From Paenibacillus sp. V4I7 (GTDB lineage Bacteria; Bacillota; Bacilli; Paenibacillales; NBRC-103111): a stretch of 64,000 nt of DNA. Where the stretch lies: the NCBI RefSeq assembly GCF_030817275.1, contig NZ_JAUSZD010000002.1:6696001-6760000 (forward strand), given 5' to 3'. Of the stretch, positions 8,706 through 16,582 are shown one piece after another. How positions within the stretch are numbered: position 1 is the stretch's first letter; each line of letters begins with the position of its first letter. The position numbers and the translations under genes were made by a program. A model generated the notes under the pieces. It was not told where the DNA came from. It saw only the letters and a list, made by a program, of their open reading frames with translations, and made no database searches.

Positions 8706-9986
8706 ATGAATTCCACTCCCCGATGGTCGTTGGCATCTGTTAGAAGGTTTGATATTATCTATGCACAGCGACGAAACCCTTATCTAGTCGCATGGTGGTC
8801 AGCTTCGTTCCCAGGATTCGGTCATCTGCTCATGTACAAAAATACGATGGGTGTCTTATTAACTCTTTCCGAGGTTATGATTAATTCACTAGCTTCCATC
8901 AATTTGGCCATGGTGTATTCTTTCTGCGGTAAGTTTGAAATGGCTAAGCAAGTTTTACAGCCTTTATGGGTGTACGGCTATATGATTATTTATTTTTTTG
9001 CTATATGGGATAGTTATCGCTGCGCTCTTGAGACCAATAAGCACTATGAACTAGCCATTCTCGAGAACGCACGCTTTCCTAATCAATTGATGCGCGCAAC
9101 CGGTATCCAATTTATTGAAAAGAAAAGCCCCCTCACTGCCGCTTTATGTTCATTCTTTTTCCCAGGTCTTGGACAGCTTTATAATAAACATATTTGGCTT
9201 GGCTTTTACGGCATATTCTGGTGGTGGGTCTATGTAACGTTCTCGCACTTTTACGAAGCTGTTCTCGCTCTTATTTTGGGACATAATCGGTTAGTTTCCA
9301 ATATTCTACATCCCCAGTGGTTGCTGTTCATGCCTTCTGTGCTCGGAGGTGCCATCTATCACTCTTATACGAGTGCAATTGAGCAGAACCGATTATTCCG
9401 CATCTCACAGCGCCAATATTTAACCGACTATTACAGATTAGCGAGGAGCAGCGTATATGACGTCACTTCCGGAGGTAATCATCCCTTGTGGATTGTAGGT
9501 ACTTTTGAACATTCAACCGAACTGGAGCAAGCGTTAAGCATTATTGAGCATAGTGGAATTCATTCCAGTCGGATCATCCCTATCCTCATGGACATTGATG
9601 CGGATAAGTCTCTCTCCATTGTAGACCAGCGGTTCGATAAAACCGCCAAAGCCGTCGAAATTGGATTAGCCAGTGCTACAGCATGCGGTGTTTTTGGCAT
9701 TAGTGTAGGCTTCATCCTCGCATGGGGTCCCATTATTTGGGGTATTATCTCAGGAATAGGTGGATTTTTATTAGGCTTTAGTATTGGATTAGTCTTAAAA
9801 AACAAACATCGCTTCTACAATAAACCGAATATATTGCCTGAAGTGACTGTTCTTGTCCAATATGAGCTTGCAGAAGATGAGGCCTTGATCAAGCAAACTT
9901 TTTGGAAGTACAAAGCCTTAACTGTAGGTAAAATAGAAAAACCCATACATCCTTTACACTTTAAACCGTCCAACAACGCTTTGTAA
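8706..9986 (+). CDS. Membrane protein with two PGFG/PGLG repeats and a glycine-rich C-terminus
   Basis: A protein of about 426 residues. The N-terminal half holds two related membrane modules, each with an F-P-G-x-G-x-L motif (FPGFGHLLMYKNTMG and FPGLGQLYNKHIWLG), as in small TM2-like membrane proteins. The C-terminal half starts with WIVGTFEHSTELEQALSIIE, a fold typical of alternating-hydrophobicity stress proteins. A double glycine-zipper membrane hairpin (GVFGISVGFILAWG, then GIISGIGGFLLGFSIGL) follows. I chose MNSTPRW as the start because AAAGGA lies eleven bases upstream; longer starts lack a site. Its end overlaps the convergent chemoreceptor gene by 33 bases. Function unknown. Confidence 0.75.
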   Translation: MNSTPRWSLASVRRFDIIYAQRRNPYLVAWWSASFPGFGHLLMYKNTMGVLLTLSEVMINSLASINLAMVYSFCGKFEMAKQVLQPLWVYGYMIIYFFAIWDSYRCALETNKHYELAILENARFPNQLMRATGIQFIEKKSPLTAALCSFFFPGLGQLYNKHIWLGFYGIFWWWVYVTFSHFYEAVLALILGHNRLVSNILHPQWLLFMPSVLGGAIYHSYTSAIEQNRLFRISQRQYLTDYYRLARSSVYDVTSGGNHPLWIVGTFEHSTELEQALSIIEHSGIHSSRIIPILMDIDADKSLSIVDQRFDKTAKAVEIGLASATACGVFGISVGFILAWGPIIWGIISGIGGFLLGFSIGLVLKNKHRFYNKPNILPEVTVLVQYELAEDEALIKQTFWKYKALTVGKIEKPIHPLHFKPSNNAL

Positions 9987-11669
9987 GGCTTCCGCCGTTT
10001 CGCTAAGACTTATTACCGATTTATCAATGGCTTCCATCGCGTACAATTGCTCCTTCGTATGTGACACAATGGTTTGAGATTGCTGCGACGATTGCTTGGC
10101 TAGATGAGCCATCTCCGCAATGGAAGCAGACACTTCCTGGGTTCCAGCAGACATTTCTTCCGTGGCAGAGGAAAGATCCTGCACCTGTTCTGAGATGTTG
10201 GCGATGGCTTGAAGGATCCCTCCAAACATGTCACCCGATTGTATAATCAGCTGCACACCGTGCTTCACCTCATCCTTCACCTCCTGCATAGAAGTCATGG
10301 AAGCCAAGGCGTCTTCTTTTATCCCTTTAATGATATCGTTGATTTGCGACGTAGACTGGATCGCTTGCTCAGCCAATTTCCTTACCTCCGCAGCCACGAC
10401 AGCAAAGCCTCTGCCATTCTCCCCTGCTCTTGCGGCTTCAATCGATGCATTAAGCGCTAGTAGATTCGTCTGTGAAGCAATGCCTGTAATGACATCCACA
10501 ATATGATGGATTTCCTGCGATCTTCCCCCTACACGATCAATAATTTGCGTAGATGTTTCCACGGATTGCTCAATCCGATTCATTTGCTGAATGGAATCTG
10601 CAATGGTCGCATGACCTCGCTTCGCATCTTCCCTAGCATCTAAGGAGGCTGCCGCTACTGTAGAGGAGGATTCAGCCATACGCTGAATCCCTACTGCCAT
10701 CTCTTCCATGGCTCTAGCGCTTTCGGATGCACCTTGATCCTGTGCCGCATTTCCCGCAGCAACCACATCAATCGAAAGAGCAATTTCACTTGTAGCTTGT
10801 ATGGTAAGCCGCGTGTGGTTCCCCAGCTGACCCCCAGATTGTTGAACCGAGTCCGCATTCACTGCGGCTTCATGCAGAAGGGAGCGAAGCTGACCGACCA
10901 TATTATTGCAAGCATCAATTAATTGCCCCGTTTCGTCCTTACTCATCTTCCCATCCAGACGCGAGGTAAGGTCGCCATTTGCTACGCGACGCAAGAAACC
11001 TACCGCTCTCGTAATAGGCCTCGTGATCATCCGTTCTAATGTAAAAGCTAGGAATAAACCAATCACAACAACAGCTACGCTAGATATGATCAAAGTCTTC
11101 ACCAATTGCGACATATGATTATCTAAATTGCTTTGCGCTTCTGCATACTTCTTGTCATAAGCAAGCACAAGCTTATCTGTTAACTCGTAAATTTGATTTT
11201 TGGCTTCATCGGTTTCATCGTCTACTTTCTTGTATTCCGCTTTCAACTGTTGAGCTGTGTATTTATCTTGATTGTTATAGACTGCAACCACCTTATCGAA
11301 CATCGCGATGTACAGCTGGCTTTGCTTAACAACACTCCCAGCCCACTGGCGCTCTTCATCCGTTCTAGCCGATGCACTTATACTTTCTACCATTTCAAGA
11401 AATATCTTCGTGTTCTCTTGGTATTCCTGAATAATCTCTTTATTGTTGTTGATGATCAAATCAGCTTGATTACTGTATAGAATGCCTACCATACTTTTTA
11501 AAGATAAGGCAATCTTTTCGTTGGTCACACTAGTCGTTTGTTCATTTACACTGAGCTTAGTTGATTGTACCATTCGATAGGATAGTCCAGCTGAAATCAT
11601 AAAAAGCAAGATCAGAGAGACAAAACTTATCAGAAACTTAAAGCGTATTGAATGCATAAAAGAAACCAT
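9954..11669 (-). CDS. Methyl-accepting chemotaxis protein
   Basis: The 571-residue chemoreceptor has a first membrane segment at about residues 9-30 and an extracytoplasmic four-helix region of about 150 residues. A second membrane segment (LIISSVAVVVIGLFLAFTL) and a HAMP linker follow. The long cytoplasmic helical hairpin carries the invariant tip ITGIASQTNLLALNASIEAA followed by RAGENGRGFAVVAAEVRKLA. It should pass signals to CheA/CheW. AAGGCGGTGG precedes the ATG. The ligand cannot be deduced. No other chemotaxis gene except a CheR-like protein (35291-36154) is present. Confidence 0.93.
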   Translation of the reverse strand: MVSFMHSIRFKFLISFVSLILLFMISAGLSYRMVQSTKLSVNEQTTSVTNEKIALSLKSMVGILYSNQADLIINNNKEIIQEYQENTKIFLEMVESISASARTDEERQWAGSVVKQSQLYIAMFDKVVAVYNNQDKYTAQQLKAEYKKVDDETDEAKNQIYELTDKLVLAYDKKYAEAQSNLDNHMSQLVKTLIISSVAVVVIGLFLAFTLERMITRPITRAVGFLRRVANGDLTSRLDGKMSKDETGQLIDACNNMVGQLRSLLHEAAVNADSVQQSGGQLGNHTRLTIQATSEIALSIDVVAAGNAAQDQGASESARAMEEMAVGIQRMAESSSTVAAASLDAREDAKRGHATIADSIQQMNRIEQSVETSTQIIDRVGGRSQEIHHIVDVITGIASQTNLLALNASIEAARAGENGRGFAVVAAEVRKLAEQAIQSTSQINDIIKGIKEDALASMTSMQEVKDEVKHGVQLIIQSGDMFGGILQAIANISEQVQDLSSATEEMSAGTQEVSASIAEMAHLAKQSSQQSQTIVSHTKEQLYAMEAIDKSVISLSETAEALQSVVGRFKV

Positions 11670-11860
11670 GAGCCACCGCCTTAAGGGTTTTATAGTAGTC
11701 TACTGCTGAAAAAAAGATGTCTCTCTTCGATTCTCTCCCTTGAAGCAAATCTCCTCCAGATTTCGAGCTATAGCTATTTTTCAAACTACACGTAGAAGTC
11801 CGACTCATCTGCCAGTTCACTTTCGAATCCTATAAGGCATGATTTTTTTTATAAAATGAC

Positions 11861-11884
11861 GAACTTTTTTGTACTTGTAACGTC
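11861..11884 (+). promoter_or_regulatory. ECF-type promoter before the sigma gene
   Basis: GAAC (11861-11864) and CGTC (11881-11884) are spaced by 16 bases, the pattern of ECF sigma promoters (GAAC-N16-CGTC). Transcription would start a few bases before the ribosome binding site at 11891. This suggests the sigma factor at 11905 activates its own operon. Confidence 0.65.
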
Positions 11885-11904
11885 TAATTCAGAGAGGTGA
11901 GAGA

Positions 11905-12471
11905 ATGGAGACGACCGGTGTCCATGTATTTGATTACTTAAAGTACGTATCTGAAACAACGGATCAGAAAGTGATTCTTCGCAATATAATGGAAACTTAT
12001 GGTAATGATGTATGGAATTATGCGTTTAGCATTTGCCGTAATTCCGATTTAGCTGATGACATTACGCAGGATGCTTTCTTAAAAGTATATCGCAATCTTA
12101 CTACATTCCGCGGTGAAGCTTCGGTCAAAACCTGGCTGCTTACCATTACACGCAATACCGCGTATGACTACCTACGTAAAGCATTTTGGCGCAAAGTTAC
12201 ACTTGTTGGCTTCATTCAATCTGCAGGCACATCACAATCAGCAGAAACAGAAGCAATGGAGAAATTATATGCTAGTGATATATGGAAAAAAGTAATATCT
12301 CTGTCTCCCAAATATAGAGAAATTTTAATTTTACATGCCCATTATCAGCTCTCAACGAAAGAAATGGCTGCCATCCTTAACATCTCGGAGGGAACCGTTA
12401 AATCCCGACTTCACCACGCCAGACTCAAGGTGATCAGTTTGAAGGAGCGTGAAGCGCTTGAAAACTCCTGA
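11905..12471 (+). CDS. ECF RNA polymerase sigma factor
   Basis: The 188-residue protein has sigma region 2 (VWNYAFSICRNSDLADDITQ, DAFLKVYRNL, FRGEASVKTWLLTITRNTAY) and region 4 (LSPKYREILILHAHYQLSTK, ILNISEGTVKSRLHHARLK). Regions 1 and 3 are absent, as in ECF sigma factors. A GAGAGGTGAGAG site precedes the ATG. The next gene overlaps its end and encodes a membrane protein likely to hold the sigma factor inactive. The candidate autoregulatory promoter lies just upstream. The inducing stress is unknown, but the yuaF-floT promoter at 27410-27434 has the same pattern and is a possible target. Confidence 0.93.
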   Translation: METTGVHVFDYLKYVSETTDQKVILRNIMETYGNDVWNYAFSICRNSDLADDITQDAFLKVYRNLTTFRGEASVKTWLLTITRNTAYDYLRKAFWRKVTLVGFIQSAGTSQSAETEAMEKLYASDIWKKVISLSPKYREILILHAHYQLSTKEMAAILNISEGTVKSRLHHARLKVISLKEREALENS

Positions 12472-13774
12472 TCCGGATGATTTACATAAGCAATTGGAAT
12501 CAGGACCGCTTAAGCAATCTGGCTTTACTTCCAAGCTTCAGGGCGACATCGAGGAAGCCATTGAGCGGAAGGAACGAGCGAAGCCGAGGGTAAAGCCCCT
12601 ACTCTGTTTCGCCGGACTCGGTGCGATAGCTGCTGCGTTATTACTCTTTCCATGGAGTACAATCCATACGCGAAGTGATGCAGCTCCTGCAATGGATGCT
12701 TCTGTTACGACTGCAGCGTCCACTAGCTCATCCCCTGCCCCAATAAGCACCGCACTGCTTATTGGGCTGAGGACCGAACGTGAATCTAACAATACGGATG
12801 CACAGCATGCTTTAGGCCCCATTCGTTATAGTACCTATCGAACAATGCTTATCGCGCCGGTTCGCGGTCAACTGCAGAAGACGTCCGAGGGCACGGGAAT
12901 TCTCATGCCTTATAAGCAAAATTTTTGGAAAATCGACTCCTTGGTTCATAAAACGAAAACAGACGAGTTCCACTATTTATCCGCTCATCTAGCTGATCAG
13001 CCTGTGAAACCAGAAGTGTTCCCCGATCAAGCTGACGAACAGTTAAATCGCGTAGAGACCCTGTTATTTGCCGGGAATCAATATGTTTCCATCGCTGAAT
13101 CGGAGGAGGCTTGGCGAGGTAATGCCCCTTATCAAGCGGAACGCATCTGGGTTCGTACCCTCCCACAATTAAAAGAAGGGCATACTGTGCAGTTCTATAA
13201 CAAACCGGTGGACAAGAACCATATTTCGATCACCGATTTATATGGCAGTAGCAGTAGCAGCATCCTTACAAATATACCGAGCAGCTCTACCAAATTGCTC
13301 GGTGAGATTACAGGCCAAAGCTGGACCGTCCAGCGTGAACCAGGCCGCTGGGTCGGCAAAGTCGCTGAGACGCCGCGTATTAGTGCAGCGAAACCTGACA
13401 ACTACGTTCTACACGACTTCCCGCGCGAGCTGCCTGATAAAGTCATCAATCATGATGATCTTTGCTGCTCATGGAGCTCTATCCAGTCCTCGTGGCCGTT
13501 AGCAACCGATGCGTTAACATCGCCGTTGAATGATATGATCGTCATTTTCGAGAACGGCAAGCTCAAGTTCTACCCTTACGGGCAGGCGCCTGGCAATGAT
13601 CCACAACTAACCTTGGACCTACAGCCCGGCGAGAAGCTCGTTATGGCACAGTGGGCAACCGATCACTACGTACAAGAGTGGATCGATAAAGTCGGTCGCT
13701 ATTTGAACGATGATCAGGCTGAATCGAGCTTCAGTCATGAAGCGGATAATGATAGATATAGCAAAACCCGCTAA
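12458..13774 (+). CDS. Probable membrane anti-sigma factor
   Basis: A protein of about 438 residues. A short charged cytoplasmic N-terminus (about 45 residues) precedes one membrane segment (LLCFAGLGAIAAALLLFPW), and a large extracytoplasmic domain of about 370 residues follows. Overlap with the ECF sigma gene and this topology point to an anti-sigma factor. No zinc HxxxCxxC motif is visible. A GTG at 12449 opens the frame, but TTG at 12458 sits ten bases after AAGGAG and is the better start, giving a 14-base overlap with the sigma gene. The external domain is unfamiliar. The stop codon lies inside the terminator. Confidence 0.78.
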   Translation: MKTPDPDDLHKQLESGPLKQSGFTSKLQGDIEEAIERKERAKPRVKPLLCFAGLGAIAAALLLFPWSTIHTRSDAAPAMDASVTTAASTSSSPAPISTALLIGLRTERESNNTDAQHALGPIRYSTYRTMLIAPVRGQLQKTSEGTGILMPYKQNFWKIDSLVHKTKTDEFHYLSAHLADQPVKPEVFPDQADEQLNRVETLLFAGNQYVSIAESEEAWRGNAPYQAERIWVRTLPQLKEGHTVQFYNKPVDKNHISITDLYGSSSSSILTNIPSSSTKLLGEITGQSWTVQREPGRWVGKVAETPRISAAKPDNYVLHDFPRELPDKVINHDDLCCSWSSIQSSWPLATDALTSPLNDMIVIFENGKLKFYPYGQAPGNDPQLTLDLQPGEKLVMAQWATDHYVQEWIDKVGRYLNDDQAESSFSHEADNDRYSKTR

Positions 13775-13796
13775 GTCCTGTGACTTAACGGGTTTT
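13764..13796 (+). terminator. Terminator shared by convergent genes
   Basis: AAAACCCGCTAAGTC pairs with GACTTAACGGGTTTT through a four-base loop. It serves the anti-sigma gene and, on the minus strand, the DinB-like gene that ends at 13803. Confidence 0.88.
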
Positions 13797-13802
13797 CGTT
13801 GT

Positions 13803-14330
13803 TTACCAGCCCCTGCGAGCGCGCAAGCTCGTGATGTGGGCAATATGATGATTACCATGCCATGCGTAATTGCCAACGTTCCAATCCAGTCGAATCGTCT
13901 TCCCTGACTCTGGATGTACGAATGCACGTGCAAACTGCTCATGCTGCATAGCATGCAGAACGATCATCCAGCGGCTGTGCAAAGCATCAAGCAAGGTAAG
14001 CGACAGTTCCACCGGAGCTGAATTACCATCGCTGAGCTCAGCCCAGCGATCCTCGTAATAGGGTCTGATCGTCGGCTCTTCTTCCGTCAGTGCCAGCTTA
14101 AACCTTGTGTAGCTGTTCATATGGCTGTCTGCGACGTGATGCACGACTTGTCGCAGCGTCCACCCTCCTGGGCGATAAGGCGTATCCAGCTGCTCGTCAG
14201 ACAGCCCAGCAACCGCCTCACGCAACCTGCTTGGCGTCGACTCGAGGTCAGCCATCCACTCTTGCAGCTGCTCCCGTGAAATTTCACCATCGTGTGCAAA
14301 CAATCCAATAGGGTAGCGTAACTCATCCAT
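13803..14330 (-). CDS. DinB/YfiT-family metal-dependent enzyme, probable bacillithiol transferase
   Basis: The protein of about 175 residues has the four-helix DinB fold motifs of the YfiT group: RPGGWTLRQVVHHVADSHMN near residue 60 and the C-terminal histidines in NYAWHGNHHIAHI. These histidines bind the metal. YfiT relatives (BstA) transfer bacillithiol to electrophiles and are typical of bacillithiol-making Bacillales. I chose MDELRYP as the start because AGGAGG lies eight bases upstream; the longer frame begins inside that site. It is a single-gene unit. Confidence 0.87.
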   Translation of the reverse strand: MDELRYPIGLFAHDGEISREQLQEWMADLESTPSRLREAVAGLSDEQLDTPYRPGGWTLRQVVHHVADSHMNSYTRFKLALTEEEPTIRPYYEDRWAELSDGNSAPVELSLTLLDALHSRWMIVLHAMQHEQFARAFVHPESGKTIRLDWNVGNYAWHGNHHIAHITSLRARRGW

Positions 14331-14383
14331 ATGACATGCCTCCTGCATCTTTTTTTCTATTATATCTGAGTTTTGAACAAGAT

Positions 14384-14431
14384 AAAACCGACCCTTGTGG
14401 AGGCTAACTAAGCCCCAACAGGATCGGTTTC
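14384..14431 (-). terminator. Terminator of the nas operon
   Basis: On the minus strand AAACCGATCCTGTTGGGG pairs imperfectly with CCTCCACAAGGGTCGGTTT and a T run follows. It lies just after nasC. Confidence 0.8.
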
Positions 14432-14437
14432 ATGATA

Positions 14438-16573
14438 TTAAGCATATTCCGAAACTAACGAACTCACATTTACTGCACAAACTTTAAAACCTGGCATTTT
14501 ACAGGTCGGGTCGAGTGCGTCATGTGTAATTTTATTGACGTTCTGTGTATCGCCCCAATGCATCGGCACGAATACGGTGTCTTCACGAATGTCGCTGCTG
14601 AACCTGCTGCGAACATAGATCGTGCCGCGTCTGGATTCCAACTTGACGAGAGTGGCATCATCGATGCGGTACTTCTTGGCCGTCTTCGGATGAATCTCCA
14701 TGAAAGACTCCACGTCATGCGCCGCCAAAGAATGACTTCTTCTTGTCTGCACGCCAGTCAAATAATGCGTAAGCACACGACCGGTAGTCAGGTATAGCGG
14801 AAACTCCTCGCAAACTCGCTCCTTCGGAAGATGATTCTCCACAGAAGTTAGCAGCGCTTTGCCTTCCGGGAGCGGAAACGATGATTCAAATAACCGCTTC
14901 GCGCCGGGATGCTCCAGCTCCGGACATGGCCAGTATACCCCCTCTTCCTTCCGTAAGCGGTCATACGTTATGCCGTAGTAATCCGCTGCACCACCGCGAC
15001 TGGCTAAGCGAAGCTCATCAAAGATATTTTCGACATCTGCATAGTTGAAGTATTGACCCTTGCCCAGCATATCAGCCAAATCACAGAGAATCTGCCAGTC
15101 ATGCTTCGCTTCACCCGGCGCAGGACGGCCGGCTTCCCTCAGCAGAACGCGTCCTTCGAGGTTGGTCAGTGTTCCTGCGTTCTCCAGATAAGTAGATACC
15201 GGTAAAATTAGATCCGCGAGCAGCGCTGTCTCAGACATCAGGAAGTCGGCTACAACAAGAAAATCAAGCTTCTTCAACCCTTCTTCGACGAAGTTAGCGT
15301 TCGGATTGGAGACGAGCGGATTGGAGCCCATCACGAACAAGGCGCGAATCTCCTGCTCGTGAACTTTCTCCATCATCTCGTACGCGGAGACACCCTTGCC
15401 AGGCAGCTCACTCGGATCAATCCCCCAAACACTCGCGACATAAGCACGATCCTCGGGGTTCTCGATCAGGCGGTAGCCCGGAAGCTGGTCAGCCTTCTGT
15501 CCATGCTCCCGTCCGCCCTGACCGTTTCCTTGACCGGTGACTGCGCCGTAGCCACAGCCCGGTTTGCCGATTTTCCCTGTCAGCAGAACAAGGTTTAGGA
15601 AGTTGCGAACCGCCATATGCCCGTCGGTTTGCTGCTCCACGCCTCTTGCCGTGAACACCATGCCTGTGGCCGCTTTACCGTAAGCCAGCGCCGCTTTGCG
15701 TATCAACTCAGCGGAGACACCAGTTAACTCAACAATCTCAGCGAGATCAAGCGATTCCAAGTGAGATTGCAGTTCTGTAAAGCCTTTGGTACGCTGCTGG
15801 ATGAAATCTCGATCAATCAACCCTTCTTCTAGAAGGATCTTCAGCATACCGTTAGCCAATGTCGCATCCATACCCGGCTTCACTCTCAAATGTAGATCCG
15901 CGATACGGGTCGTACCGGTTTCCCTCGGATCTATCGCTATGATAAAGGCGCCCTTTTCTTTTGCTCTTGTAAAATAAGGCATAAGTGTCGGCTGACACTC
16001 CGCAATATTCGTCCCTGCCAGTATCATGCAATCAGCCAATTCAATGTCCGACAGTTGATTCGTCAAACCACGGTCGATGCCAAACACCTTGACACCTGCC
16101 GAAGCTGCTGCCGACATACAAAACCTGCCGTTATAATCAATGTATTTGGTTTGAAGCGCAACACGAGCGAATTTCCCCAACAAATAAGCGGATTCATTCG
16201 TCAGAGAGCCCCCTCCGTAAAGACCAACCGTATGATTGCCGTACTGACCGCGAAGCTCAGTAAGCTTGCTCACGATCTGTTCATACGCGTCCTCCCACGA
16301 TATACGGACGAATTGACCATCCTTCTTCATCATCGGATGAAGAATACGCTCTCCTGTAAGTACGTGCTGGTAAGCATTCATGCCTTTTATACAAAGTCGC
16401 CCTTCCGAAGCCGCATTCGGTTTCGGAACGACGGAATAAGTCGGACGCCCATCATCGACGCCCCGTTCTTCTATCACCTGCATTTTACACTGCACGCTGC
16501 AGAAAGGGCACTGGGTATCCATTACACGAAGAGAACCAGTACCACCTTGTTCTTGTTCTAATAATTGATTCAT
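14438..16573 (-). CDS. nasC: Assimilatory nitrate reductase catalytic subunit
   Basis: The 711-residue molybdopterin oxidoreductase has the length of B. subtilis NasC. The N-terminal [4Fe-4S] ligands are C22, C25, C29 and C61. Mo-bis-MGD binding regions follow (GLYGGGSLTNESAYLLGKFA, FVMGSNPLVSNPNA) and a C-terminal molydopterin-dinucleotide-binding domain (LTTGRVLTHYLTGVQTRRSH). It reduces nitrate to nitrite in the cytoplasm, fed by NasB encoded just upstream with a nine-base gap. No signal peptide is present, which separates it from periplasmic enzymes. AGGTGAG precedes the ATG. Confidence 0.95.
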   Translation of the reverse strand: MNQLLEQEQGGTGSLRVMDTQCPFCSVQCKMQVIEERGVDDGRPTYSVVPKPNAASEGRLCIKGMNAYQHVLTGERILHPMMKKDGQFVRISWEDAYEQIVSKLTELRGQYGNHTVGLYGGGSLTNESAYLLGKFARVALQTKYIDYNGRFCMSAAASAGVKVFGIDRGLTNQLSDIELADCMILAGTNIAECQPTLMPYFTRAKEKGAFIIAIDPRETGTTRIADLHLRVKPGMDATLANGMLKILLEEGLIDRDFIQQRTKGFTELQSHLESLDLAEIVELTGVSAELIRKAALAYGKAATGMVFTARGVEQQTDGHMAVRNFLNLVLLTGKIGKPGCGYGAVTGQGNGQGGREHGQKADQLPGYRLIENPEDRAYVASVWGIDPSELPGKGVSAYEMMEKVHEQEIRALFVMGSNPLVSNPNANFVEEGLKKLDFLVVADFLMSETALLADLILPVSTYLENAGTLTNLEGRVLLREAGRPAPGEAKHDWQILCDLADMLGKGQYFNYADVENIFDELRLASRGGAADYYGITYDRLRKEEGVYWPCPELEHPGAKRLFESSFPLPEGKALLTSVENHLPKERVCEEFPLYLTTGRVLTHYLTGVQTRRSHSLAAHDVESFMEIHPKTAKKYRIDDATLVKLESRRGTIYVRSRFSSDIREDTVFVPMHWGDTQNVNKITHDALDPTCKMPGFKVCAVNVSSLVSEYA

Positions 16574-16582
16574 ACGCTCAGC